This document shows, piece by piece, positions 19,251 through 29,223 of a stretch of DNA of 64,000 nt (its first letter is position 1; each line of letters opens with the position of its first letter). Location of the stretch: assembly GCA_965221845.1 (NCBI GenBank), contig OZ244919.1, positions 2,728,001 to 2,792,000 of the forward strand. The letters are read 5' to 3'. Below the pieces are notes generated by a model. That model was not told the DNA's origin. It saw nothing but the letters and a program-made list of their open reading frames with translations, and searched no databases. Source of the stretch: JAJEFO01 sp965221845. GTDB taxonomy: Bacteria; Pseudomonadota; Alphaproteobacteria; Rhodobacterales; Rhodobacteraceae. Made by a program: the position numbers and the translations under genes.

Positions 19251-19871
19251 TCAGTCGAGCAGGCCGTCCGGCGGGTCGATCACGATGCATCCGTCCGTCA
19301 GGTCGATCATCGGGACGCATGCGCGGGTCAGCGGCAGAAGGGCGCGCGGCCTGGAATCGCCGCGGCCTATTTCCAGCAAGTCTCCGGCGCCATGGTTCAG
19401 CACCGCAGTGATCCTGCCGATCTCTGCTCCATCGGGGCCAAGAACCGGAAGGCCGATGAGGTCGGCGCTGTAGAACTCGTCGTCCGGCAGTTCGGGCAGG
19501 CGGCTTCTGGCAACATGCAGCCTCGTTCCGCGAAGGGCGTCCGCCTCCTCCTTGGCGGCGACTCCGGAGAGACGTCCGACAAGGCCGTTGCCGACCTTGC
19601 GCACGAGCTGCAGCCTCCACGTGGACGTGCCGTCCTCGGACGACAGCGGGCCGTAGGAAGCGATGGATTCCGGCTCCGCGCAGAAGCTCTTGAGTCGCAC
19701 CTCGCCCCTGACTCCGAACGCGCCCATGATTGCGCCGAGGCAGATCCGGCCGTTCTCCGGGCCGCAGGCATCAGGCCGCCTTCCCGCCTGATCCGGCCTG
19801 CGCGAAGCGCCTGCCGGCCAGTCCTGGACCGGGCCTTGACGTGCTGGCATGGAACCGGGCGGGCAGGGCAT
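19251..19871 (-). CDS. rimM: ribosome maturation factor RimM
   Basis: This protein of up to 206 residues helps mature the 30S subunit by binding S19. The core begins RICLGAIMGAFGVRGEVRLK and contains the RimM β-barrel (EADALRGTRLHVAR) and a PRC-barrel half (DEFYSADLIGLPVLG, DGCIVIDPPDGLLD). No start codon lies right before the core. The first ATG, 19871, is 3 bp after the rpsP stop and adds about 42 unusual residues; 19850 is an alternative. It is the last gene of the ffh-rpsP-rimM operon here. Confidence 0.9.
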   Translation of the reverse strand: MPCPPGSMPARQGPVQDWPAGASRRPDQAGRRPDACGPENGRICLGAIMGAFGVRGEVRLKSFCAEPESIASYGPLSSEDGTSTWRLQLVRKVGNGLVGRLSGVAAKEEADALRGTRLHVARSRLPELPDDEFYSADLIGLPVLGPDGAEIGRITAVLNHGAGDLLEIGRGDSRPRALLPLTRACVPMIDLTDGCIVIDPPDGLLD

Positions 19872-19874
19872 GCC

Positions 19875-20414
19875 CTATTTCGGCCCGGGCCTTTCGGGGG
19901 CGTCCGTCCCGGGCCGCGCCGCGTCCGATGGCTCCCCCTCCGGAGCGTCCGTCGCTCCCGCCTCTTCCGTGCTCCCCGGCTCCGCCTGCGCGCTGGCGGC
20001 TGGCTGGGCGCCCGCCTTCGGCGCCTTTTCCGCCGTGGCGCCTTCGCTCTCCTCATCCCGCGACGGGGCGGCCTTCTCCGCTTCGCCTGCGGCCGCCGCT
20101 GCGGCGCGTTCCCGGGCTTTCTTGCGGGGCTTGGCCTTCTCGGGGTTGCTGCGCGCCTTTCCGCCGAGAACGCCTGCGGCCTCGAGGAAGCGCGAGACGC
20201 GGTCGGTCGGCCTTGCGCCCCGATCCATCCAGTACGTGATGCGCTCGAGGCTCATCTTGACCCGCTCCTCGCTGTCCTTGGGCAGAAGCGGATTGTAGGT
20301 GCCCAGCTTTTCGATGAAGCGCCCGTCGCGGGGCATTCGGCTGTCGGCGGCCACGATGCGGTAGAACGGGCGCTTCTTCGTTCCGCCGCGGGAAAGGCGA
20401 ATTTTCATTGCCAT
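19875..20414 (-). CDS. rpsP: 30S ribosomal protein S16
   Basis: This 179-residue protein has the S16 core (MAMKIRLSRGGTKKRPFYRI, MPRDGRFIEKLGTYNPLLP, DRGARPTDRVSRFLEAAG). A roughly 95-residue tail rich in Ala, Glu, Pro and Lys follows, probably disordered. Long S16 tails are a feature of Rhodobacterales. MAM and MK starts are both possible. It sits between the chorismate mutase gene and rimM. Confidence 0.97.
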   Translation of the reverse strand: MAMKIRLSRGGTKKRPFYRIVAADSRMPRDGRFIEKLGTYNPLLPKDSEERVKMSLERITYWMDRGARPTDRVSRFLEAAGVLGGKARSNPEKAKPRKKARERAAAAAAGEAEKAAPSRDEESEGATAEKAPKAGAQPAASAQAEPGSTEEAGATDAPEGEPSDAARPGTDAPERPGPK

Positions 20415-20433
20415 GGCATTTGGTCCTTCTGGT

Positions 20434-20730
20434 CTATTTCCGGATTTTCTTGTGGTTCTGGATGACTTCCTCGGTCACGAACGCGAGGAACTTCTTCGCG
20501 AACTCGGGATCGAGATCGGCTTCCCTTGAAAGCCTTTCGAGGCGCTGGATCTGTTCCGCCTCGCGGGCCCTGTCCTCGGGCGGCAGCCTGTGCTCCGCCT
20601 TCAGCCTGCCCACGGTCTGGGTGCAGGCGAAGCGCTCCGCGAGTGTGTAGATGAGAATCGTGTCGAGCCGGTCGATCGTTGCGCGGTGCGATGCCAGGAT
20701 CTCGGCGGCGCGCTGCACGGAGTCAGTCAT
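20434..20730 (-). CDS. chorismate mutase, AroQ type
   Basis: This 98-residue protein fits a single AroQ-class all-helical chorismate mutase, which makes prephenate for Phe and Tyr synthesis. Key features are HRATIDRLDTILIYTLAERF, VGRLKAEHRLPPEDRAREAE and the C-terminal FVTEEVIQNHKKI. The start has a very good AAAGGAGCC site. Its start overlaps the end of the GNAT gene by 8 bp, so the two are translationally coupled. A chorismate mutase between ffh and rpsP is a known Rhodobacterales arrangement. Confidence 0.92.
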   Translation of the reverse strand: MTDSVQRAAEILASHRATIDRLDTILIYTLAERFACTQTVGRLKAEHRLPPEDRAREAEQIQRLERLSREADLDPEFAKKFLAFVTEEVIQNHKKIRK

Positions 20731-21367
20731 GCAGGCTCCTTTCGGCGGGTGCCGGAGACCCCGAACCGTCGGCGCGCCGGGTCGCGGAGCCCGTCGCATT
20801 CTCGCTGCCGGGCCTGGAATGGCGGTACACGAGGTTCCCTGCCGGCCAGCCCTTCGGCGTGTCCTCGACGGCGCCGAGGCGGCGCGCCAGGGCGATCGAT
20901 CGGGCGTTCCCGTCGGCAATGCAGCTGACAAGCGTCCGCAGGCCGAGGGTGCCGAACGCCCACTCGCGCGCCGCGGCCACAGCTTCCGCGGCAAGCCCCC
21001 GCCCTTCGGCATCCTCCAAGAACAGGTAGCCAAGCTCCGTTTCGGCGTCGCCGGGCTCCAGCCCCACGATCACGAACCCCAGCAGGCCGCCGGTCGCCGC
21101 CTCCGTCACCGCCCACCCGCCGTGGCCGTGGAGCGCCCATCCTGCATTCATGGCGGCGAAGCCGGGCCACGCATCCTCGCGCGACAGCGGGCCGCCGACG
21201 AACCGGCCGCGGTCGGCGCACACTATGGACGCGTAGCCCGGAAAGTCCTCCAGCCGCACCGCGCGGAGAATCAGACGACCGGTGCGGATGACAGGCACGT
21301 TCGCGGCGAACGCGTGCGCGATGTCCGCTGCCGGACCCGGCGTAGGCTCCTCATGCCGCGAGGTCAT
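20723..21367 (-). CDS. GNAT N-acetyltransferase (RimJ/RimL-like)
   Basis: This 214-residue protein has the opening VIRTGRLILRAVRLEDFPGY, the strand AETELGYLFLEDAEGRGLAAEA with the acetyl-CoA loop, and ADGNARSIALARRLGAVED near the end. These are features of the RimJ/RimL-like acetyltransferases that modify protein N-termini or small molecules. It sits in the ffh-rpsP operon and overlaps the chorismate mutase gene by 8 bp. Substrate unknown. Confidence 0.88.
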   Translation of the reverse strand: MTSRHEEPTPGPAADIAHAFAANVPVIRTGRLILRAVRLEDFPGYASIVCADRGRFVGGPLSREDAWPGFAAMNAGWALHGHGGWAVTEAATGGLLGFVIVGLEPGDAETELGYLFLEDAEGRGLAAEAVAAAREWAFGTLGLRTLVSCIADGNARSIALARRLGAVEDTPKGWPAGNLVYRHSRPGSENATGSATRRADGSGSPAPAERSLHD

Positions 21368-21497
21368 GGCGTGCCGGCATCTTCGTGCAGGCGGCGGCCG
21401 CCTTCCACCACCGCCCGCGAACCCGCGTCCTCGGCCGGGAGGCGCCGCGGCGCCGAAGTGCGCGTCCGGAAACGGAGCCACCGCTGCCGGGCCTGGC

Positions 21498-22997
21498 TCA
21501 CCGCTTTTCACCGGGTCCGGAGATCTCCGGCGGAAACCGTCCACCGGACTCGCCGCCCAGCCCTGCAAGATCGCCGGGCAGGCGGCCCAGTTGCCGCCTT
21601 GCCGCCTCGACCTCGGCCCTTCCGGGCATGCCGCCCGCCATGGCGCCGCCCCCGCCGACGAGCCCGCTGAGCTGGCCGATCATGCCTTTCGCGCCCGTGC
21701 GGCCGGCCTTCTTCATGATGTCGGACATCTGGCGATGCATCTTGAGCAGCCTGTTGAGATCGGAAACCTCAAGCCCTGCGCCGGCAGCGACGCGCCTCTT
21801 TCGGGACGCCTGCAGGATCCGCGGGTTTGCGCGCTCCCGCCGCGTCATGGAGTCGATCAGGGCGATCTGATGGCGGATGACGCGATCGTCAAGGCCGGCC
21901 CTTTCCACCTGTGCCTTCATCTTGCCCATGCCCGGCATCATTCCCATGATGCCCGTCATGCCGCCCATGTCGGCCATCTGGGCGAGCTGGCCCTTGAGGT
22001 CGTTCATGCTGAACTGGCCCTTGCGGAAGCGCTTCATCATGCGCGCGGCCTGTTCGGCCTCCACGGTCTCCTGGGCCTTCTCGACCAGGGCGACGATGTC
22101 GCCCATGCCGAGGATGCGGCCCGCGACCCGGGCAGGCTCGAATGTCTCGATCGCGTCCAGCTTTTCGCCGGTGCCGACGAAGCGGATGGGCTTGCCGGTG
22201 ACCGCGCGCATGGAAAGGGCGGCGCCGCCGCGCCCGTCGCCGTCCATTCTGGTCAGGACGACGCCTGTCACGCCGATCTTGCCGTCGAACTCGGTGGCGA
22301 CGCTGACGGCGTCCTGCCCGGTCAGGCCGTCGACGACGAGAAGCGTCTCCCGCGGGCGCGAAACGTCGCGGACGGCCGCGGCCTGGGAAACCAGTTCCTG
22401 GTCGATGTGGAGCCGGCCGGCCGTGTCGAGCATGCAGACATCGTAGCCGCCGAGGGTCGCCTGAAGCCTGGCGCGCCTGGCAATCGCGACCGGATCCTCG
22501 CCCTTCACGATGGGCAGCGTCTGAACGCCGATCTGCCTGCCCAGGATCGCAAGCTGCTCCATGGCCGCCGGCCGGTTCGTGTCGAGCGACGCCATGAGCA
22601 CGCGCTTGCCGTCCCGCTCGGCGAGCCTTCTGGCAAGCTTGGCGGTGGTGGTTGTCTTGCCCGATCCTTGCAGGCCCAGCATCAGGATGTGCGCGGGCGG
22701 GTCGTCGACCTTGAGCGCGCCCGGGTCGCCGTCTCCGTCAAGCACGCGAACGAGCTCGTCGTGGACGATCTTCACGACCTGCTGGCCCGGAGTGACCGAT
22801 CTCGTGACCGCCTGGCCGGCGGCCCTTTCCTGCACGGCCCTCACGAAGTCACGGGCGACGGGGAGCGCCACGTCGGCTTCAAGAAGCGCCACGCGCACCT
22901 CGCGAAGCGCCGTCCGGACATCGGATTCCGACAGAGCGCCTTGTCGCGTCAGCCGGTCGAAGACGCCAGAAAGACGATCAGAAAGCTTCTCGAACAA
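21498..22997 (-). CDS. ffh: signal recognition particle GTPase Ffh
   Basis: This 499-residue protein binds signal sequences and 4.5S RNA and targets proteins to the membrane. It has the N-domain (FEKLSDRLSGVFDRLTRQG), the G-domain P-loop GLQGSGKTTTTAKLA, DTAGRLHID, and a Met-rich M-domain with repeated GMMPGMGKMKAQ-type runs for signal-peptide binding. The conserved N-terminus starts at a TTG (22997-22995) preceded by GGGGAGC. The next upstream ATG (23075) would add unrelated residues. It is the first gene of the operon running to rimM and is divergent from the DMT transporter. Confidence 0.96.
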   Translation of the reverse strand: MFEKLSDRLSGVFDRLTRQGALSESDVRTALREVRVALLEADVALPVARDFVRAVQERAAGQAVTRSVTPGQQVVKIVHDELVRVLDGDGDPGALKVDDPPAHILMLGLQGSGKTTTTAKLARRLAERDGKRVLMASLDTNRPAAMEQLAILGRQIGVQTLPIVKGEDPVAIARRARLQATLGGYDVCMLDTAGRLHIDQELVSQAAAVRDVSRPRETLLVVDGLTGQDAVSVATEFDGKIGVTGVVLTRMDGDGRGGAALSMRAVTGKPIRFVGTGEKLDAIETFEPARVAGRILGMGDIVALVEKAQETVEAEQAARMMKRFRKGQFSMNDLKGQLAQMADMGGMTGIMGMMPGMGKMKAQVERAGLDDRVIRHQIALIDSMTRRERANPRILQASRKRRVAAGAGLEVSDLNRLLKMHRQMSDIMKKAGRTGAKGMIGQLSGLVGGGGAMAGGMPGRAEVEAARRQLGRLPGDLAGLGGESGGRFPPEISGPGEKR

Positions 22998-23269
22998 GGC
23001 CCGCTCCCCGGTTCGCCGCCTGGATGCTGCCAGACGCCTGGCGCACCTGCCGCAATTGACGCCAAACGCCCCCATGGGCGCGACGCGCTGACGGGGGGCG
23101 ATCCCCGGGCGTTCGGGGACCGGGAGGTGCGCGCTCCCGGAGGCAGGGGCGGCGTATGGGTTCGGGGGCGCGAAGTCAAGCGGCATCGCAGCGGATCTTT
23201 CTTGCCAGCGGGAGCGATCCGGTCTCTGTTCGCGCGACAGCCGGAGGGCCGAAGATCACGAACCAGCTA

Positions 23270-24235
23270 ATGGATGCGACGTCGGTCCGAGGGGCGGGGA
23301 ACGGCAAGGGCCTGCTGCTGATGGGACTCGGCATGTTCCTGTTCGCGGGAGCGGACACGATCGCCAAGCTCCTGACCGGCGAGCTGCATCCGTTCCAGAT
23401 CGTGTGGACCCGGCAGCTGGGCCTGCTCGTCGGCGCCCTGTTCCTGCTGGCGCTGCATGGGCGCCGGCTGTTCCGGACGGCGCATCCGGAGATGCAGGTC
23501 GTCCGCGGCGTCGTGGCGGCGCTTTCAGCCGCCGCGTTCGTCTTCGCCGTTCGCCACGTGCCGCTTGCCGACGCGGTGGCCGTGAGCTTCGTGGCGCCGT
23601 TCATGGTCACGCTCATGGCGGCGCTGATTCTCGGGGAGCCGGTCGGATGGCGACGGTGGGTTGCCGTCTCGCTGGGGTTCGCCGGGTCGATGGCAATCCT
23701 TCGCCCGGGCATGGGGGCGGTTCACCCGGCAGCCATGCTCGTGGTCGCAGCGGCGTTCTTTTTCGCGTGCCGCCAGATCATCAGCAGGGCGATCGCGGGC
23801 TCCGACAGGACCGGAACGACGATGCTTTACACGGCGACAACCGCCGTGCTGGTCCTTTCGCTGCCCTTGCCGTGGGTATGGGCGGCGCCCAGCGGGTCCG
23901 GGCTCCTGCTCCTCGCCGGCATGGCCCTGCTGGCGGGGCTCGCCGAAGTGTGCGTCATCCGCGCCCTGGAAACGGGGCTCGCGGCCGTGGTCGCGCCGAT
24001 GCACTACACGCTGATCATCTGGGCGACGCTTTACGGCTGGCTCGTCTTCGGCCATTTCCCGGATGGCTGGACATGGTCGGGCGCCGCGATCATCACGGCG
24101 ACCGGGCTGTACACGCTGCGGCGCGAACGTCTCGCGGCCGGGCGACACGCCGCCGAAGGCATGGATCCTCCGCGTTTCCGGCCACTTGGGGCCGGATCGC
24201 GAAAAAAGTCCCGGGCATCCGTTGACAGATCCTGA
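23270..24235 (+). CDS. EamA/DMT-family transporter
   Basis: This 321-residue inner-membrane protein has ten hydrophobic helices in two EamA repeats. The first starts GLLLMGLGMFLFAGADTIAK; the second includes GTTMLYTATTAVLVLSLPLP and APMHYTLIIWATLYGWLVFG. DMT proteins export or import metabolites; the substrate is not predictable. A basic tail of about 35 residues follows the last helix. The start at 23270 (MDATSVRG) is chosen because the longer frame overlaps the ffh control region. Confidence 0.9.
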   Translation: MDATSVRGAGNGKGLLLMGLGMFLFAGADTIAKLLTGELHPFQIVWTRQLGLLVGALFLLALHGRRLFRTAHPEMQVVRGVVAALSAAAFVFAVRHVPLADAVAVSFVAPFMVTLMAALILGEPVGWRRWVAVSLGFAGSMAILRPGMGAVHPAAMLVVAAAFFFACRQIISRAIAGSDRTGTTMLYTATTAVLVLSLPLPWVWAAPSGSGLLLLAGMALLAGLAEVCVIRALETGLAAVVAPMHYTLIIWATLYGWLVFGHFPDGWTWSGAAIITATGLYTLRRERLAAGRHAAEGMDPPRFRPLGAGSRKKSRASVDRS

Positions 24236-24249
24236 GCGCATCCCTAGAT
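24222..24249 (+). promoter_or_regulatory. groESL promoter
   Basis: A consensus -35 box TTGACA (24222-24227) and CTAGAT (24244-24249) are 16 bp apart. They lie just upstream of the CIRCE operator and overlap the end of the transporter gene. Repression by HrcA at CIRCE would block a transcript starting here. Confidence 0.6.
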
Positions 24250-24257
24250 GGCGCCTG

Positions 24258-24284
24258 TTGGCACTCGGCTGGTGCGAGTGCCAA
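24258..24284. promoter_or_regulatory. CIRCE operator of groESL
   Basis: TTGGCACTC (24258-24266), nine spacer bases and GAGTGCCAA (24276-24284) form a perfect 9-9-9 inverted repeat. It matches the HrcA-binding CIRCE element, whose consensus is TTAGCACTC-N9-GAGTGCTAA. Pairing extends three more bases on each side (24255-24287). It lies 36 bp before groES. Confidence 0.93.
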
Positions 24285-24320
24285 CAGGACTGAAACGGAA
24301 GGAACGAAGGAGCGTTCAAC

Positions 24321-24608
24321 ATGAAATTCACTCCGCTTCATGATCGCGTTCTTGTTCGTCGCGTGGAAGGCGACGAGAAGACCGCAGGCGGCCTGATCAT
24401 CCCCGACAATGCCAAGGAGAAGCCCGCAGAGGGCGAGATCGTGGCCGTTGGCGAAGGGGCGAAGGACGATGACGGCAAGCGCATCAAGATGGATGTCGAG
24501 GCCGGCGACAAGATCCTGTTCGGCAAGTGGTCGGGCACCGAGATCACGCTCGACGGCGAAGAACTTCTCATCATGAAGGAAAGCGACATTCTCGGCACCA
24601 TTGCCTGA
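24321..24608 (+). CDS. groES: co-chaperonin GroES
   Basis: This 95-residue protein forms the heptameric lid of the GroEL chamber. It opens MKFTPLHDRVLVRRVEGDE, has the mobile loop KTAGGLIIPDNAKEKP, and ends VLGTIA-like (DILGTIA). It has a strong GAAGGAG site. It is followed by groEL after 50 bp and controlled by the CIRCE element upstream. Confidence 0.98.
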   Translation: MKFTPLHDRVLVRRVEGDEKTAGGLIIPDNAKEKPAEGEIVAVGEGAKDDDGKRIKMDVEAGDKILFGKWSGTEITLDGEELLIMKESDILGTIA

Positions 24609-24658
24609 CGTCGCTGTCCTGAAACAACGCAAACGAAAGACAACCAGGAGCTTAGGAA

Positions 24659-26302
<1,644 letters not shown>

Positions 26303-26361
26303 GAGGCGGTCACGGCGGGATGCGGCGCATCTCCCGAAGCAACCTCCTCTCACTGGACTCC

Positions 26362-26391
26362 GGAAGGGGCGCCCGTCAGGGCGCCCCTTCC
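26362..26391 (+). terminator. groESL terminator
   Basis: A perfect 13-bp stem (GGAAGGGGCGCCC at 26362-26374, GGGCGCCCCTTCC at 26379-26391) closes a 4-nt GTCA loop, 59 bp after the groEL stop. The stem ends in CTTCC and TCGTC follows, a short pyrimidine stretch. Confidence 0.8.
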
Positions 26392-26689
26392 TCGTCTGCG
26401 GCCCTGCCGCGCCGCAGCTGGGCGTTGCCCCGTGCGGGTCTCGTCAGTGCAGCGCTGTCGGCGGATTCCTTGCGCAGGTCGCGAGGAGGGCGCCATTGCC
26501 GAAGTCCTCGCGCCACGGCGCGACGGTCCGTGGCTGATCGGCCGGCACTCGGCGGCTCGAGCGGGTTCCGATGCCGCCCGGCCCTTCACGTCGCCGGAGC
26601 CGGAGCAATGGCAATCGGACAAGAAGACACGCGCGCTTCGGGCTGCTTGCCGGAAGCCGGGAGCCTGTTCCCCTGGCCGGACCCTGGTG
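26392..26689. other. spacer between groESL terminator and IS4-like relic
   Basis: About 300 bp with no gene I can recognise. It may include the decayed end of the IS4-like element that follows, but I could not define a terminal repeat. Confidence 0.35.
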
Positions 26690-27430
26690 TCAGGCGGCTG
26701 TCCGGCGGAACAGCCGCTTGCCCGCTGGCTGCTGCGACCGCCTTTCGTGGCCGCCGCCGGGCCGCTCGCGCCGGAGGCAGCGCGAGAGCCCGGCCATGAC
26801 CCGCGCGACGGCGTGCCTGGCCGGCAGGCCGTCCTCCCCCGCCGCCGCCGTTGACTCCGCCGTCGCAGGCGGCTGGAGAGCCGGCGCGCGAGGGCGACCG
26901 GGACGAAGGCGGCGCAGGGCTCCCGACGGACGCCGCGCCCGGCCTTCGCGTGGAAACTCCCGATGACGGCCTTGCCGCCCCTGGACGTCTCCTCGATGCC
27001 CCGGCGTCCGTGGCAGATGTCCGAGAGCGCCCGGACGCGGAGGCTCCGGCCGTGCGGCGCGGTCCCGTCCCTGGGCGCGCCGCGTGTCACGGTCCGCTCG
27101 GTCTCGCCCGAGGCGACGAGGTCGTGGAACGCGGGATTGGCGGCCTTCTTGGGGCGGACGACGAGGTCGAGCCCGCGCTCCAGCTGCGCGAGGACGGCCT
27201 TCCGCCCGTTCCCGTGGGCGGACAGGCCGAAGTCGACCGGGGTGCGGTCGCGCTGACCCGGACGATGACCACTGCCGACGGGGCGGGACCGACGCCCTTG
27301 CCGTGCACATCTCCAGGCCGGGCCGCGGCAGTCAGCCCGCGTTCCGGGATCGCGCAAGCTGGCGGGACGCATGCCGGATTCTCCCGCCCCTCGGCGGAAA
27401 GCGCCGCAGGGCTCGGGCGGGATTCTCATG
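26690..27430 (-). pseudogene. decayed IS4-family transposase
   Basis: The complement strand reads GNGRKAVLAQLERGLDLVVR, KKAANPAFHDLVASGETERT and APHGRSLRVRAL, then CHGRRGIEETSRGGKAVIGSF (the YHGRWxIE region of IS4-type transposases with Tyr to Cys and Trp to Arg), then GVRREPCAAF. After a frame change it ends VARVMAGLSRCLRRERPG then HERRSQQPAGK. The N-terminal third is missing or unreadable. Frame breaks plus loss of conserved residues mean no active enzyme. Confidence 0.7.
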
Positions 27431-27657
27431 GCCGGTCAATGACGATGATCACTTCCCGAGGCGTGATGCCGCCGTCATGCGGTCAGCGGCAGCGGGAGTG
27501 GAAGCGGAGGCCGTGAAACACAGGGCCGAGGGGAAACGGAATCGCGTTCCTGGCCGTCTTGCCGGATCGGCTGAGGGGCCCGCGCTATGCTGCAGGCCCG
27601 GGTGCGACCGTGCTGCGGCAAAGCCAGCCTCTCGCTGGCCTGGCTGCGAGGCATGTG

Positions 27658-27879
27658 TCAATCGACGTTCACGGGAGCCAGGTCGTTCTCGCGCGCCAGG
27701 GCAAAGGCGAGGCTGCGGTTCCTGACGAGCGCCAGCCGCTCACCATCGGATGAGTGAAGGGCGCATGCCGTGCGCAGACCCTGCGCACGCGCACTCTCCG
27801 GCAGTTCCGCGACGTTGACCGGGCGCACGCACGCCAGGCGTTCGGGATTCATGCCCTTGATGCCAAAGGACGTGTTCAT
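27658..27879 (-). CDS. DUF1150 protein
   Basis: This 73-residue protein reads MNTSFGIKGMNPERLACVRP, VNVAELPESARAQG and ends ALVRNRSLAFALARENDLAP. It matches DUF1150, a small alphaproteobacterial family nearly always next to a small heat-shock protein gene. Here it overlaps the Hsp20 gene by 4 bp (ATGA), so the pair is translationally coupled. Function is unknown. Confidence 0.88.
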   Translation of the reverse strand: MNTSFGIKGMNPERLACVRPVNVAELPESARAQGLRTACALHSSDGERLALVRNRSLAFALARENDLAPVNVD

Positions 27880-28295
27880 GAGCGCTCTCCCTTTGTGATC
27901 GGGATTGTCTGGACGACGCTCTCGGCTACCGAGCGGGCCAGGTCGATGTGCAGCAGGCCGTTCTCATGGCGCGCTCCGGCCACCTCGACGCCGTCCGCGA
28001 GCAGGAAGGCTCTCTGGAATCGCCTTGAGGCGATTCCGCGATGCAGGAAGATCCGGTCGCCGCCCTCGTCTTCCTGCCTTCCGCGCACGACAAGCTGCCT
28101 CTCTTCCATCGTGATTGCGAGATCGCTTTCCGCGAACCCGGCAACCGCAAGCGTGATGCGGAAGGCGTTCTCGCCGACCTGCTCTATGTCATAGGGCGGG
28201 TAGCCGCTGTCGGCCTTGGCGGTTCGCTCCACGAAGCGTTCCAGGCGGTCGAAGCCGAGAAGAAACGGATGCGTTCCCAGTGCCGGTTTGCTCAT
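27876..28295 (-). CDS. Hsp20/IbpA-type small heat-shock protein
   Basis: This 139-residue chaperone binds unfolding proteins without ATP. It opens HPFLLGFDRLERFVERTAK and YPPYDIEQVGENAFRITLAVAGF, with the α-crystallin strands ERQLVVRGRQEDE, FLHRGIASRRFQRAFLLADG and the conserved NGLLHIDLAR. The start at 28295 gives MSKPALGTHPF. No ROSE-type RNA thermometer is obvious upstream. It is followed by DUF1150. Confidence 0.95.
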   Translation of the reverse strand: MSKPALGTHPFLLGFDRLERFVERTAKADSGYPPYDIEQVGENAFRITLAVAGFAESDLAITMEERQLVVRGRQEDEGGDRIFLHRGIASRRFQRAFLLADGVEVAGARHENGLLHIDLARSVAESVVQTIPITKGERS

Positions 28296-28457
28296 CAGGC
28301 GCGTCCTTTCCGCAATCGACGAATGCGCCGGAGCCCGAAGGCGAAACCGGCGACTCGGGACACATGGGGACAGGAGCGTCGTTCGACAAGGCCCGAAGTT
28401 CCATGCGATGCGACCTTCTGGCCACATCTTGCCGGCAGTCCTGGCGGAAGTCGCATG

Positions 28458-28681
28458 CAATGAGCGGGCCGCTGCCAGAGAAGGTGAAGGCCGAGGACGT
28501 CCCGGGCGCGGAACCGGAGACGTTGCGGGGCGTGCATCGCGGACTCTGCCGGGAAAGGAGGGATCCCGAAGGTTCGGGCGGAGACGCCTTCGCGATCCAG
28601 AGGCCGAAGAGGCGGAAGCCCGCGCTCAAGGACGGAACCAAGGCCGTCGGGGATCGGGCGGCCCCGGAGATCATCCCCTGA
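28458..28681 (+). pseudogene. possible relic of a DUF465/YdcH-like small protein
   Basis: The frame contains AIQRPKRRKPALKDGTKAVG at about 28598-28657. This resembles the end of DUF465-type proteins (LKRRKLALKDEI) that often lie just before purE in this group, but with Leu changed to Pro and a disrupted helix. Upstream, PLPEKVKAEDVPGAEPETLRG is also vaguely similar. Reported as a low-confidence relic; it may be chance. Confidence 0.3.
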
Positions 28682-28737
28682 ACGATTGCCGGGCCTTGTC
28701 CCAGGATGTAGTGTCGCGCCGTTGCGGAGGACGTGCC

Positions 28738-29223
28738 ATGGCCCCGACGGTCGGCGTTGTGATGGGAAGCCAGTCGGACTGGCCGGCGCTCAGGCCCGCG
28801 TCAGAGGTTCTGGACGAGCTTCGTGTGGAGCACGAAGTCCGCATCGTGTCTGCGCACCGGACGCCCGACCGGCTCTGGGAATACGGCCAGACCGCGCATG
28901 ATCGCGGATTGAGGGTGATCATTGCAGGCGCGGGCGGGGCGGCGCATCTTCCCGGCATGCTGGCTTCCAAGACGCCGTTGCCCGTTATCGGCGTGCCGGT
29001 GGAAACCCCTGCGCTGAGGGGCCTGGACAGCCTCTACTCGATTGTCCAGATGCCGCGCGGGTATCCGGTGGCGACCATGGCGATCGGAAAGGCCGGCGCG
29101 TGCAACGCCGGGCTGATGGCCGCGGGCATCCTGGCCTTGTCGGATCCGGGCCTCGCGGGGCGGCTGGACGGATGGCGGGCGGCGCTTGCGGAGTCCGTTG
29201 CCGAGGTGCCCTGTGAGGACTGA
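28738..29223 (+). CDS. purE: N5-carboxyaminoimidazole ribonucleotide mutase
   Basis: This 161-residue enzyme makes CAIR in purine synthesis. It has GVVMGSQSDWPALRPASEVL, the active-site stretch VSAHRTPDRLWEY with the catalytic His, AGAGGAAHLPGMLAS and QMPRGYPVATMAIG. The ATG at 28738 follows GCGGAGG. It overlaps purK by 11 bp, so PurE and PurK are made together. Confidence 0.97.
   Translation: MAPTVGVVMGSQSDWPALRPASEVLDELRVEHEVRIVSAHRTPDRLWEYGQTAHDRGLRVIIAGAGGAAHLPGMLASKTPLPVIGVPVETPALRGLDSLYSIVQMPRGYPVATMAIGKAGACNAGLMAAGILALSDPGLAGRLDGWRAALAESVAEVPCED

Noticed and set aside
27415..27433. GGGCGGGATTCTCATGGCC as another ISKra4 end
   Set aside because: It resembles the 10544 and 33911 ends, but no ISKra4 transposase sequence follows in the expected direction, so the match may be chance.
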